Part shown: one piece after another, positions 1 through 7,605 of the stretch
Position numbering within the stretch: position 1 is the stretch's first letter
Layout: each line of letters begins with the position of its first letter
Assembly (NCBI GenBank): GCA_028717885.1
Contig: JAQUMX010000010.1
Coordinates: forward strand, 1-43,565
Origin: Candidatus Omnitrophota bacterium
GTDB taxonomy: Bacteria > Omnitrophota > Gorgyraeia > Gygaellales > Profunditerraquicolaceae
Reading direction: 5' to 3'
Length of the DNA: 43,565 nt
Notes under the pieces: model-generated
What the model was told of the DNA's origin: nothing
Databases searched by the model: none
The model's input: the letters and a program-made list of their open reading frames with translations, nothing else
Translations under genes and position numbers: made by a program

Positions 1-107
1 GGGCTGTCGCCGATTAGCACCGGTTTTTCCTTAGCTACAAAAAAAATAACAACCAGCCGCAGCATGAAAAATAAGGCCAATAGTAAAATTATTGTCCGTT
101 TATTCAT
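1..107 (-). CDS. N-terminus of an integral membrane protein, possibly a GT39/ArnT-like glycosyltransferase (partial)
   Basis: The reverse strand from an ATG at 107 reads 35 residues to the window edge. It begins MNKRTIILLLALFFMLRLVV, a membrane helix after two basic residues, followed by a short loop ending in GDSP. A first helix followed by a GDS/GDSxxY-like loop is common in dolichyl-phosphate-mannose-type (GT39/ArnT) glycosyltransferases, but so little is visible that the family is only a guess. It is transcribed divergently from the gene at 204. A GGGAAG-like ribosome site lies about 9 nt upstream of the ATG. Confidence 0.5.
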   Translation of the reverse strand, partial: MNKRTIILLLALFFMLRLVVIFFVAKEKPVLIGDS

Positions 108-134
108 TATTTTTTTCTTCCCAGATGATGGCAA

Positions 135-162
135 ATTATATTTGTTCGTCGCATTTTCTCAA
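135..162 (-). promoter_or_regulatory. Candidate sigma70-type promoter for the leftward membrane protein
   Basis: On the minus strand TTGAGA (162-157) and a perfect TATAAT (140-135) are 16 nt apart. A start near 128 would give a leader of about 20 nt. It lies back to back with the rightward promoter at 168-196. Confidence 0.5.
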
Positions 163-167
163 AAACC

Positions 168-196
168 TTGACTATTAGTTTATTTTAAGTTATAAC
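168..196 (+). promoter_or_regulatory. Sigma70-type promoter giving a leaderless transcript for the FAD protein
   Basis: TTGACT (168-173) and TATAAC (191-196) are separated by exactly 17 nt. Only seven bases lie between the -10 box and the ATG at 204, so the expected transcription start is at 203-204. There is no room for a ribosome binding site. The same arrangement recurs before pyrE, comF and lysS. Confidence 0.75.
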
Positions 197-203
197 GATA
201 CAA

Positions 204-1790
204 ATGTCAAGAAATGGTAAAAAAACAGCGCTCATAATCGGCGCCGGCCCCGCAGGGTTAACCGCTGCCTACGAACTGCTTACCAAAACGGATATCAAGC
301 CAATTGTTTACGAAATCAATGGGTCTGCCGGAGGAATCGCGCGGACTATTGAGTTTAAAAACAATAAAATAGATATCGGTGGGCACCGATTTTTTTCTAA
401 ATCCGAAAAGGTCACGCAATGGTGGCTAGGCTTCCTCCCCTTACAAGGCGCTCCCGCCAAGGATGACATTATACTGAATCGAAACGTTGAGCTCTCCGCA
501 GACAAAAACGCTCCGGACCCGGAAAAAACCGATAAGGTCATGCTGATGCGGAACCGCATATCAAGAATATTATTTTTACACAAATTTTTCGAATACCCGC
601 TAGGGGCGCATTTTAATACTTTTATAAATCTAGGGGCAGTGCGCACTTTTAAAATAGGCATAAGTTACCTAAAATCATGTTTATTCCCCATAAAAAAAGA
701 AAAGAACCTCGAAGATTTTTTTATTAATAGGTTCGGAAGGCAGCTATACCTGACATTCTTCAAAAAATATACGCAAAAAGTATGGGGTGTTTCCTGTAAA
801 AGTATCCCTCCTGAATGGGGGTATCAAAGAGTAAAAGGGTTATCTATCTTAAAACTACTCTCGGTATTAATACATGATATATTTTTTAAAAATAGGCCCA
901 GGCCAGACGCTGATCAAGAAGAAACCAGCCTTATCAAGCAATTCATGTATCCTAAGCTTGGGGCGGGGCAGTTGTGGGAAGAAGTCGCCCAAGGGGTAAG
1001 AAAAAATGGGGGCGATATATTTTTACATCATAAAGTTATTGGGCTCAAAGCAGAAGGCTCCAGTATAATTGAAGCGGAAATAAAAGATGAAATAACCGGA
1101 AATACTATAGTTATGCAGGCAGATTACTTTTTTTCGACAATGCCCGTTAAAGATTTAATCCGCTGCCTAAATAATTATGTTCCTAAAAATGTTGCGGATA
1201 TAGCCGAAGAACTGCCTTATCGCGATTTTATCACGGTCGGCTTGCTTTTAAAAAAAATGAAAATACAAAACGACTCCTCGATAAAAACAATAAATAATAT
1301 AATCCCCGATAATTGGATTTATATTCAGGAAAGATATGTAAAAATCGGCCGCCTGCAGATATTCAATAATTGGTCGCCTTATATGGTTGCGGACAGCAAT
1401 ACCGCCTGGTTAGGGTTGGAATATTTTTGTAAAGAAGGGGATTATTTTTGGAATAAGCCGGATAGCGAAATAATCGACTTTGGCATAAAAGAATTAATCA
1501 AGCTTGATTTCATAGAGAATGACAGCGTCTTGGATGGCGTAGTGATACGTTCTGCAAAAGCATATCCGGCTTATTTCGGGGCATATGGGCAGTTTGACAT
1601 TATTAAAAATTTTACCGACAATTTTGAAAATCTATTCTTAATAGGCAGGAATGGCATGCATAGATATAACAATATGGACCATTCGATGCTGACGGCAATG
1701 GCGGCTGTCGAGAATATTACCCTCGGGACAAAATCAAAAGAAAATATATGGGCAATAAATACAGAAGAAAAATATAATGAATCATCTTGA
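204..1790 (+). CDS. NAD(P)/FAD-dependent oxidoreductase, amine oxidase/UDP-galactopyranose-mutase-like
   Basis: 528 residues. The N-terminus has the dinucleotide-binding motif [15 protein letters not shown] (about residues 11-25), followed by the acidic strand-2 end (VYEIN). [13 protein letters not shown] stretch around residues 59-70 and a C-terminal FAD-contacting region ([17 protein letters not shown], about 480-496) are typical of the amine-oxidase fold proteins annotated as protoporphyrinogen-oxidase-like or UDP-galactopyranose-mutase-like. Members of this group often lie in surface-polysaccharide clusters and their substrate is mostly unknown. No signal peptide is visible, so the protein is cytosolic. 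The ATG at 204 follows the -10 box by seven bases, so translation is probably from a leaderless mRNA. The next gene starts 11 nt downstream. The fold is confident, the substrate is not. Confidence 0.85.
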   Translation: MSRNGKKTALIIGAGPAGLTAAYELLTKTDIKPIVYEINGSAGGIARTIEFKNNKIDIGGHRFFSKSEKVTQWWLGFLPLQGAPAKDDIILNRNVELSADKNAPDPEKTDKVMLMRNRISRILFLHKFFEYPLGAHFNTFINLGAVRTFKIGISYLKSCLFPIKKEKNLEDFFINRFGRQLYLTFFKKYTQKVWGVSCKSIPPEWGYQRVKGLSILKLLSVLIHDIFFKNRPRPDADQEETSLIKQFMYPKLGAGQLWEEVAQGVRKNGGDIFLHHKVIGLKAEGSSIIEAEIKDEITGNTIVMQADYFFSTMPVKDLIRCLNNYVPKNVADIAEELPYRDFITVGLLLKKMKIQNDSSIKTINNIIPDNWIYIQERYVKIGRLQIFNNWSPYMVADSNTAWLGLEYFCKEGDYFWNKPDSEIIDFGIKELIKLDFIENDSVLDGVVIRSAKAYPAYFGAYGQFDIIKNFTDNFENLFLIGRNGMHRYNNMDHSMLTAMAAVENITLGTKSKENIWAINTEEKYNESS

Positions 1791-1801
1791 AAGGCTAACT
1801 A

Positions 1802-2077
1802 TTGTCTCGAAGAAGTAGAAGAAACAAATTTAAACTAAAGCAGCAAAAACAAACCCTCCCGCAGCATGAGGCCATACCTGACGCGCCAATTACCCCTGCG
1901 CCCAAACCAGAAGAAAGTTACCGCATTGTCGGCCCGAAAAAATTTAAACAGGAAAATTATCGCTCGGACGCCCCTATCCTTTTTTATTCTCTCTTGGCCT
2001 TTGCAGTCTTTATGGCCATAGCGATAACAATAATCATTGTAATCGGTAAGTCTGTTGTCGAGGGAATTTACCGTTAG
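1802..2077 (+). CDS. Small single-span membrane protein of unknown function
   Basis: 91 residues starting at TTG (1802), with AAAGG 8-12 nt upstream. The first 16 residues are very basic (SRRSRR then alternating K and Q). A proline-rich middle follows, then one hydrophobic helix at about residues 59-84 and a short tail ending EGIYR. The topology is therefore a cytosolic basic N-terminus with a C-terminal anchor. I recognise no family. It follows the FAD protein after an 11-nt gap and is probably co-transcribed with it. Its TAG stop overlaps the stop codon of the convergent glycosidase gene by three bases. The amino-acid pattern looks like real protein rather than a shadow frame. Confidence 0.6.
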   Translation: MSRRSRRNKFKLKQQKQTLPQHEAIPDAPITPAPKPEESYRIVGPKKFKQENYRSDAPILFYSLLAFAVFMAIAITIIIVIGKSVVEGIYR

Positions 2078-3177
2078 GGTTTTTGCGCTTTTTCCCAGTG
2101 CAAGAAGCATTTTTGAAAGGATTTATAGGCGGGTTTTTTGGAAAAATCCCAACGTACCAGGCCGAAATAATCCACACCATTTCCCCAATGATTGTTGCAA
2201 TCGCGGAAAAACGCCCAGAAAACTTTTTCCACATTCTCCTGTTTCAGTAACTCGTTATAAACCTCTTCCACCCACTTTGCCTGCTGCTTTTCATCCGGGT
2301 TAGTATCCATCCACCAGTTATTGGTTTTAATCCCCCTTTTTACTCCCGGGCAGCCGATCTCGGTAAACCAGATTTTTTTCTCGGCATCGCCGTTCCTGGA
2401 CATTACCTTGTACGCTAATTTCGGATAAGCAGCTACTGCTTTAATTGCGTGCGGATTAAGCGGATTCTCGAAAAAATGCAAATTTAAAATATCGAAATAA
2501 TCTTTTGCGCCGTTATCATAAAGATGATGCACCGTAGCCAGTCCATTAGCCACTCCGCCGTTTAAGATCTTACATTCCGGATCGATTTTTTTTGCGGCAA
2601 TGTAAGTCGCCTTTAAAAGTTCGCAATAGCCTTTTAACCCGTCCTGCTCCTTCCAGTAAACCGCAGAATCCGGCTCATTCCAGACTTCCCAATATTTTAC
2701 TTTATCTTTATAACGGGCAATTACAGCCGAAGCATAATCCACAAATAATTGATTAGCCTTTGGCGCGGAATTCCATTTTCCATCCGCTGCAGCCCAAGCA
2801 GCAGTATAATCTAACAGGCCGAGGATTTTCAAATCGTTCTTTGTTAAGATATCGACGATATAATCGTATTTTGCGAAATCAAATTTACCCTGTGCCGGCT
2901 CGATATCTTCCCAGAGAAAATCCATCCTCACCCACCCTACTCCCGCCTCTTTCATTAATTTAACTATTCTTTCATAGTCCTGGGGGCTGTCATATTTATA
3001 ACTATTCCAGGCATGGTTCCAATGCAAAAACTCCAGCACTCCAAAAGGATTTTTTTCCTGCGGCATCTTCTTCTCCGTTCCCGCGCACCCCATCAGCAAG
3101 CAACAAATAACCACCGGGGACGTTCCCCAAAGTACCACCCTTTTCAAAAAGGGTGGCCCCTTTAGGAGCGTCCCCAT
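2074..3177 (-). CDS. Lipoprotein glycoside hydrolase, clan GH-A (GH39/GH5-like)
   Basis: 367 residues from the ATG at 3177, which lies 4 nt after the upstream peptidase stop; in-frame ATGs at 3198, 3201 and 3240 are alternatives. The N-terminus is a lipoprotein signal: basic residues, a hydrophobic run and LLMGC with the acceptor Cys at about 31. The rest is a TIM-barrel glycosidase. WNEP at 166-169 carries the likely acid/base Glu168, and WFTEIG at 270-275 carries the likely nucleophile Glu273, the spacing expected in clan GH-A. Substrate is not predictable. Codons 2-21 are made of a 60-bp palindromic repeat (3116-3175), so a mobile-type repeat supplies most of the signal peptide. It is the last gene of the pyrE transcription unit and its stop overlaps that of the convergent gene at 2077. 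Confidence 0.8.
   Translation of the reverse strand: MGTLLKGPPFLKRVVLWGTSPVVICCLLMGCAGTEKKMPQEKNPFGVLEFLHWNHAWNSYKYDSPQDYERIVKLMKEAGVGWVRMDFLWEDIEPAQGKFDFAKYDYIVDILTKNDLKILGLLDYTAAWAAADGKWNSAPKANQLFVDYASAVIARYKDKVKYWEVWNEPDSAVYWKEQDGLKGYCELLKATYIAAKKIDPECKILNGGVANGLATVHHLYDNGAKDYFDILNLHFFENPLNPHAIKAVAAYPKLAYKVMSRNGDAEKKIWFTEIGCPGVKRGIKTNNWWMDTNPDEKQQAKWVEEVYNELLKQENVEKVFWAFFRDCNNHWGNGVDYFGLVRWDFSKKPAYKSFQKCFLHWEKAQKP
3116..3175. repeat. 60-bp REP-like palindromic element inside a signal-peptide coding region
   Basis: Two 30-nt arms (3116-3145 and 3146-3175) form an imperfect inverted repeat with 23 of 30 positions pairing. The ends are GGGGACG and CGTCCCC, and the inner part pairs CCACCCTTTT with AAAAGGGTGG. 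It is exactly 20 codons long and open in the glycosidase frame. It resembles REP/MITE elements with GGGGACGTTCCC-type ends seen across uncultured bacterial genomes; no transposase is present here. Confidence 0.75.
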
Positions 3178-3181
3178 TCTG

Positions 3182-4546
3182 TTACTGAGCTTGCTCATCA
3201 TGGTTTTGATGCGGAAGCTGTTCGATATTGATATAGTCATTAAAAGTAATCCCCTGGCCTAATTCTTGTTTGACGATCCTAATACGGTCAGGCACATACG
3301 GGTGGGTCTTAAAATAATTCATCGGCTGTAAAGGCCTGCGGCGGTTAATATCCTGGAGCTTGGTTAAAAAAGTGATCATTGCCTTTGGGTTATACCCGGC
3401 TAACCTGGCGTAACGCGTACCCAATTGGTCCGCCAATAATTCATCCTCCCGGGAATAACCCAGCATGATCTGGGTAAAAGCCTGATCAGCTGCTGCCGCT
3501 ACATTCCCCGATCCGGTCCCTGCAGCCGCTACCATCAAGACTGCATACAATTGCTGCGCCTGTAGTTTCTTAATACTGTGCCTGGCAACGATGTGGCCGA
3601 CCTCATGGCCGATAACCCCTGCCAGCTCATCGTCATTGGAACACTTTTCTACCAGGCCTTTATTCACATAAACATATCCTCCGGGCAAAGAAAACGCGTT
3701 CACCTCTTCATCTTCCAAAACCCGGAAATGATAATCGATATCTTTGCGGTCGCAAACTACGGCGATTTTTTTCCCGATATCTTTCACGCGCTTTTCCACT
3801 AACGGGTCATCGACCATCTTGAATTCATTTTCAACTTCTTTATCAATCGCCTCGCCCATCTGGACTTCTTTATCCGTGGAATACATGTAGCTTTCTTCTT
3901 CGCCGGTAACAATATTGTATTCGGTGGTGCATCCGGCAAGCATCATTCCATACACTATACACGCTACACAATACAGGACTACGTTCAATTTTTTCAACAT
4001 TTTAAAAAGCTTATACACCGGCAGCCCCACCACATTATAGAAACAACCTTCGATGCGCCGGATAAAAAAAGCCCCTTTTCCCTGGATATCGAAACTGCCG
4101 GCTTTGTCCAATGGGTTAACTTGCGCAAAATAAGCGCTGATTTCTTTATCGTTTAAAGGATCCATGTAAATTTTGGTTTTTTCGCAGCCCACTAATGTTT
4201 TCTTCCGGCCCTTGTCAATTACGGCGATCCCCGTATAAAGCCACTGCGGCTTACGGGAAATAGCTTTAAGCATCCGGCGCGCGTCTTTTAAATCCTTAGG
4301 TTTTCCAAAAATACTTTTGCCTTGCACGACAAAAGTATCGGCAGCGATAATCAAGCCGCTTTTTACTTTTTTAGCGGCTGCCTTAGCTTTTTCAAGCGCA
4401 TTTTTTTTCGCTAGGCCGGAAAAAGATAGGTTTCCCCTATTTCTGCTTTCCCGGATATGGCTGGGCAAAACTTTAAATTTCAAGCCAAAATCCCGGAGGA
4501 TTTTTTTACGCGCCCTGGAATCCGATGCTAAATAGATTTGCTTCAT
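3182..4546 (-). CDS. Maf-type nucleotide pyrophosphatase fused in frame to an M48 lipoprotein metallopeptidase
   Basis: 454 residues from the ATG at 4546, one base after the upstream stop. Residues 1-182 are a complete Maf domain (house-cleaning nucleoside-triphosphate pyrophosphatase): LASDSRARK at 6-14, the catalytic-region Asp in AADTF (Asp70), and GSFDIQGKGA near its end. Without a stop codon it runs into a second protein. Met183 begins a lipoprotein signal whose lipobox LAGC ends at Cys206. An M48 (BepA/LoiP-like) peptidase follows, with HEVGH at 314-318 and the third zinc ligand Glu369 in EDELLAD. A cytosolic Maf joined to an exported lipoprotein is topologically odd. Either a true anchored fusion is made, or M48 is also translated from Met183 (position 4000), although no clear ribosome site precedes it. 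Both domains keep their key residues. Confidence 0.8.
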   Translation of the reverse strand: MKQIYLASDSRARKKILRDFGLKFKVLPSHIRESRNRGNLSFSGLAKKNALEKAKAAAKKVKSGLIIAADTFVVQGKSIFGKPKDLKDARRMLKAISRKPQWLYTGIAVIDKGRKKTLVGCEKTKIYMDPLNDKEISAYFAQVNPLDKAGSFDIQGKGAFFIRRIEGCFYNVVGLPVYKLFKMLKKLNVVLYCVACIVYGMMLAGCTTEYNIVTGEEESYMYSTDKEVQMGEAIDKEVENEFKMVDDPLVEKRVKDIGKKIAVVCDRKDIDYHFRVLEDEEVNAFSLPGGYVYVNKGLVEKCSNDDELAGVIGHEVGHIVARHSIKKLQAQQLYAVLMVAAAGTGSGNVAAAADQAFTQIMLGYSREDELLADQLGTRYARLAGYNPKAMITFLTKLQDINRRRPLQPMNYFKTHPYVPDRIRIVKQELGQGITFNDYINIEQLPHQNHDEQAQ

Positions 4547-4547
4547 C

Positions 4548-5792
4548 TTAAGCACTTGAGGCGCTTTCTCCGGCTAAGTACCCGGTAGAGAATGCTGCCT
4601 GCAGGTTAAAACCGCCTGTATCTGCGTCAAGATCGATCATTTCCCCGGCAAAATACAATCCTTTTACCAGCCGCGACTGCATGGTCCGCGGGTCGATCTC
4701 TTTTAAAGCCACCCCACCCTGCGTTACCATCGCTTCTTCTAACGGCAGGGATTTCAAAATTTGCATGCGCCATGTTTTCAATAGAGAAATAATCTTCCGC
4801 CGTTCCTCTTGCGTAATCTGGCTGGACTGTTTTTGCGGCTCGATTTTCGCCAGTTTTAAAAATAAATTCACCATGCGCATTGGCAGTAAATTTTTTAATA
4901 CCGTCTTGATTGATTTTTTGGAATTTGCTTTAAATTCCCGTAAAATGCGCGCTTCCAACTGCTCGTTCGAAAGTGCCGGCTTAAAATCTATCTCCAGAAA
5001 AACTTCTCTTTCTTCTTCCAGGCAATTAACCACGCTGGCACTTAAGGATAAAACCAACGGCCCGGAGACCCCGTTCTTGGTAAAAACCATCTCTCCGATT
5101 TCCGAAATGATTTCTTTCTTGGCGCAAATGAATTTCAAACGGATATTTTTCAAAGAAAGCCCTTCCAGGTCTTTTACATATTCTTCGCGGGTTACTAAGG
5201 GCACTAATCCCGGCCTTAAAGGAATAATCCTATGCCCGAGCTTTTCTGCGATTTTAAAACCGTCGCCGGTAGAACCGGTAAATTTATAAGAAAGGCCTCC
5301 TGTAGCTAAAATCACCCGATCTGCCTCCAGGATTTCTCCCTGGGAAATTTTAACCGCATTCACTTTGTTGTCTTTAATAATAATTTCTTTTGCTTCGGTG
5401 CGATAAATAGTCCGTACCCTAAGCTTATCTAATTGCGCAATTAAAACTTCCAAGACACTGGCAGATTTTCCGCTTTGTGGAAAGACCCTTTCCTGCCTTT
5501 CCACTTTTAATTTCAGGCCCCGCTCTTCGAAGAACCGCATTAATTCCGGATAAAAGAATTTTTTGAAGGCATCGCGTAAGAATTGCCCGTTTTGTGAGAA
5601 CCTGGCAATGAATTCGTCTACCGTGCAAACATTAGTCAGGTTACAGCGGCCCTTGCCGCTTAAGAGGAGTTTCCGGCCGGGGAGGGAATTTTTTTCTATC
5701 AGGAGGGCATCCTGCTGCAGTTCTGCGGCCCTGATTGCCGCCATTAATCCGGCTGGCCCTGCGCCAATAACAATTATTCGGTTTTTCCGCAC
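4548..5792 (-). CDS. HI0933/YhiN-family flavoprotein (NAD(P)/FAD-dependent oxidoreductase)
   Basis: 414 residues with a GTG start at 5792. The FAD-binding motif [17 protein letters not shown] opens the protein, and LPGRKLLLSGKGRCNLTN (about residues 37-54) is diagnostic of the HI0933/YhiN/BaiN family. A second FAD contact, FAGEMIDLDADTGGFNLQ, lies near the C-terminus. Length is normal for the family. The physiological substrate is unclear for most members; the related BaiN reduces bile-acid enones. The gene sits between the secreted protein of unknown function and the Maf/M48 gene, with the Maf ATG one base after its stop, so it belongs to the pyrE transcription unit. Confidence 0.85.
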   Translation of the reverse strand: MRKNRIIVIGAGPAGLMAAIRAAELQQDALLIEKNSLPGRKLLLSGKGRCNLTNVCTVDEFIARFSQNGQFLRDAFKKFFYPELMRFFEERGLKLKVERQERVFPQSGKSASVLEVLIAQLDKLRVRTIYRTEAKEIIIKDNKVNAVKISQGEILEADRVILATGGLSYKFTGSTGDGFKIAEKLGHRIIPLRPGLVPLVTREEYVKDLEGLSLKNIRLKFICAKKEIISEIGEMVFTKNGVSGPLVLSLSASVVNCLEEEREVFLEIDFKPALSNEQLEARILREFKANSKKSIKTVLKNLLPMRMVNLFLKLAKIEPQKQSSQITQEERRKIISLLKTWRMQILKSLPLEEAMVTQGGVALKEIDPRTMQSRLVKGLYFAGEMIDLDADTGGFNLQAAFSTGYLAGESASSA

Positions 5793-5812
5793 TGATATTT
5801 AAGAAGTTTAAT

Positions 5813-6472
5813 CTATCTTTGAAAGGAGAATTTTACTCTTTCTACAATCTCATCCGGCCAATCTTGTTCAATATAAGCTTTCCCTTCTTCAACTTGTGCC
5901 GGCATAAACCTGTCATTCACATAATCGAACCTTACCTTTAATGTGTTGGTGACGGTGTAATAATATTTTCGCGGATCGGAAATATTCCCCGGGAAATTAC
6001 GCTGGGCATAAAGCACTTCCCTTACATCCAACACCCCGATATAAGGCGCCTTTACCGAAGAACCGGTTTGCAGGATGTCAAAATCATTAATATTGATATC
6101 AAAAGCGCGCAGGGTATAGTCATAGTGGATACGCGGTCCATATTTAAAAAGCGCTTGCCAATTTTGATCGACCAATTGATTAAGCTGCGCTTTCTTTTTA
6201 TTAGTTTCTTCTTCGATCCACTTATCTACCGCAGCCTGTAATTTAGTGCCCAGGTCCGCTCCAAATTGCACCTGCTTCGAAGCATGCTCTTCGTTATATT
6301 CGTGGATCGCCTGTTTCATGGCTTTGTTCAGCCTATCCGTAAGTTCTGCGTTATCATCGATAAATCCGCCATAGGCATTACCGCTATTATTATCCTGACA
6401 AAAAACATTTTGCCAAACCGCAAAAAGAAAAAAAAGATGGATTAGAATTGATGCGAGTATTCTTTGACTGAT
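5813..6472 (-). CDS. Exported protein of unknown function with an apparent AUC start codon
   Basis: The frame is open from a stop near 6512 to 5813. The first AUG (6319) would cut off a very good signal peptide encoded upstream. Reading from ATC at 6472 gives SQRILASILIHLFFLFAVW after the initiator, a basic n-region and hydrophobic core, then a probable signal-peptidase I site near residue 25. No ATG, GTG or TTG exists in frame before 6319. A GGGGGTG run, able to pair fully with the anti-Shine-Dalgarno sequence with one G-U pair, lies four bases upstream. The ATC follows the pyrE stop by one base, suggesting coupled translation. The mature part (about 190 residues) has a charged helix and then beta-rich sequence; I do not recognise its family. 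If translation really begins at 6319 the product is 168 residues and cytosolic. Confidence 0.65.
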   Translation of the reverse strand: MSQRILASILIHLFFLFAVWQNVFCQDNNSGNAYGGFIDDNAELTDRLNKAMKQAIHEYNEEHASKQVQFGADLGTKLQAAVDKWIEEETNKKKAQLNQLVDQNWQALFKYGPRIHYDYTLRAFDININDFDILQTGSSVKAPYIGVLDVREVLYAQRNFPGNISDPRKYYYTVTNTLKVRFDYVNDRFMPAQVEEGKAYIEQDWPDEIVERVKFSFQR

Positions 6473-6473
6473 T

Positions 6474-7028
6474 TTACACCCCCAGTTCGGTTTTGGTGAA
6501 GATCGCTTCGAGCTTTAATCCGGCATTAGCTAAATTTTCCGCGGCCCCTTCCTGCCTGTCTACAATGACGATTGCGCAATCAATCGTTACCTTAATATTA
6601 TCAAGTGCGGCTTTTGCTTCTACCAGCGCTTTGCCAGTCGTAGCTACATCATCGACCAAGACTACTCTCTCCCCTGCTTTTAATTGCGGGCCTTCGACCT
6701 GGCGCTGCGTGCCATGCTCTTTGGCGGATTTTCTCACGATAAAAGTTTTTATCGGCACTTGCTGCTGATGCGCCAATACCGCAACTGCCCCGACAATCGG
6801 GTCTGCGCCTAAGGTAGGGCCTCCTACAGCCGCGATATTTTTCCCCCGGATCATTTCCAGGACAATTTTTCCTACTAAGTACGCGCCTTCAGGAGTAAGC
6901 GTAATTACCCTGCCGTCGAGATAGTAATTGCTTTTCTTCCCGGAAGAAAGGGTAAAATCGCCTTTTTTGAAAGCTTCCTTCTCCAATAACGCCTTTAATT
7001 TTTCTTTTAATTGTTTTAAGTCTTCCAT
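6474..7028 (-). CDS. pyrE: Orotate phosphoribosyltransferase
   Basis: 184 residues from the ATG at 7028 (MEDLKQLKEK). Converts orotate and PRPP to OMP in de novo pyrimidine synthesis. KKSNYYLDGR (about residues 32-41), GGPTLGADPIVGAVAV and the PRPP-binding loop VVLVDDVATTGKAL (about 124-137) are the family signature. A longer reading frame from 7064 would begin inside the promoter and lacks support. The ATG is eight bases from the -10 box, so the message should be leaderless. It is the first gene of a five-gene unit running to 2074. No other pyrimidine gene is present in the window. Confidence 0.95.
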   Translation of the reverse strand: MEDLKQLKEKLKALLEKEAFKKGDFTLSSGKKSNYYLDGRVITLTPEGAYLVGKIVLEMIRGKNIAAVGGPTLGADPIVGAVAVLAHQQQVPIKTFIVRKSAKEHGTQRQVEGPQLKAGERVVLVDDVATTGKALVEAKAALDNIKVTIDCAIVIVDRQEGAAENLANAGLKLEAIFTKTELGV

Positions 7029-7035
7029 AAAAAAT

Positions 7036-7064
7036 ATTCTACTATCATCCACCCATACTGTCAA
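7036..7064 (-). promoter_or_regulatory. Consensus promoter for pyrE, leaderless start
   Basis: On the minus strand TTGACA (7064-7059) and TAGAAT (7041-7036) have a 17-nt spacer. Seven bases (ATTTTTT) separate the -10 box from the pyrE ATG at 7028, so the predicted start is at 7029-7028. Confidence 0.8.
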
Positions 7065-7085
7065 TAAAGGATTGCAAAGAAATTA

Positions 7086-7114
7086 TTGAAATCCGATTAA
7101 CTTTCTGCTATGCT
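7086..7114 (+). promoter_or_regulatory. Sigma70-type promoter of the minor-pilin operon
   Basis: TTGAAA (7086-7091) and TATGCT (7109-7114), 17-nt spacer. A start near 7121 gives a leader of about 26 nt containing a CGGAG ribosome site before the ATG at 7147, a normal leadered arrangement unlike the divergent pyrE promoter. Confidence 0.7.
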
Positions 7115-7146
7115 ACGCGTAGAAACTTGCCATGAACGGAGACGCG

Positions 7147-7602
7147 ATGTTGCTAAAGAAAAAACATGCCCGTGGCTTTAGCCTGGTAGAAATAGTCGTG
7201 GCCGTAGGAATCCTTGCCTTTGCTCTCTGTGCCATCTTAGCCGCTTACGTTTCATTCTTTGTCCTCAGTAACACTTCAAAAAATATCAATATTGCCAGTA
7301 ACGCCGCGCTTAGCCTGATGGAAGAAATCCGCAGTACGTCATTTTTCCAAATATATAATACTTACAACGGGCTTAATTTTACCCTGAATGATATCCCGCA
7401 AAGCCGTGGTGTCGTATATGTGAATAATACAAACCCGGAGTTGCTGGAAGTCACGGTCAGCGTTTGCTGGCGGCAGCAGAATAATCGGGTAATCGGAGAA
7501 GACTTGAATTTAAACGGCGTACTTAATGCGGGAGAAGACACCAACGGTAACGGCATAATCGACTCTCCCGTTGAATTAGTTACGCGTATTGCCAATAAAT
7601 AA
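7147..7602 (+). CDS. Type IV pilin-like protein (PilV/GspI-type minor pilin) with calcium-loop motif
   Basis: 151 residues from the ATG at 7147, chosen over 7132 because CGGAG lies six bases upstream. A short basic leader ends in HARG, followed by the class III prepilin site G|FSLVE with Glu at +5 and a long hydrophobic helix. Near residues 117-141 are two linked repeats, DLNLNGVLNAGED and DTNGNGIIDSP, the DxNxNG pattern of EF-hand-like or thrombospondin-3-type calcium loops. The protein should be processed by a prepilin peptidase (none in the window) and assembled into a pilus or type II secretion pseudopilus. It heads an operon of four. Confidence 0.85.
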   Translation: MLLKKKHARGFSLVEIVVAVGILAFALCAILAAYVSFFVLSNTSKNINIASNAALSLMEEIRSTSFFQIYNTYNGLNFTLNDIPQSRGVVYVNNTNPELLEVTVSVCWRQQNNRVIGEDLNLNGVLNAGEDTNGNGIIDSPVELVTRIANK

Positions 7603-7605
7603 ACT

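Noticed and set aside
4681-5289. Plus-strand open frame of 202 codons
   Set aside because: Antisense to the YhiN-type flavoprotein, whose motifs cover this stretch; no promoter or ribosome site.
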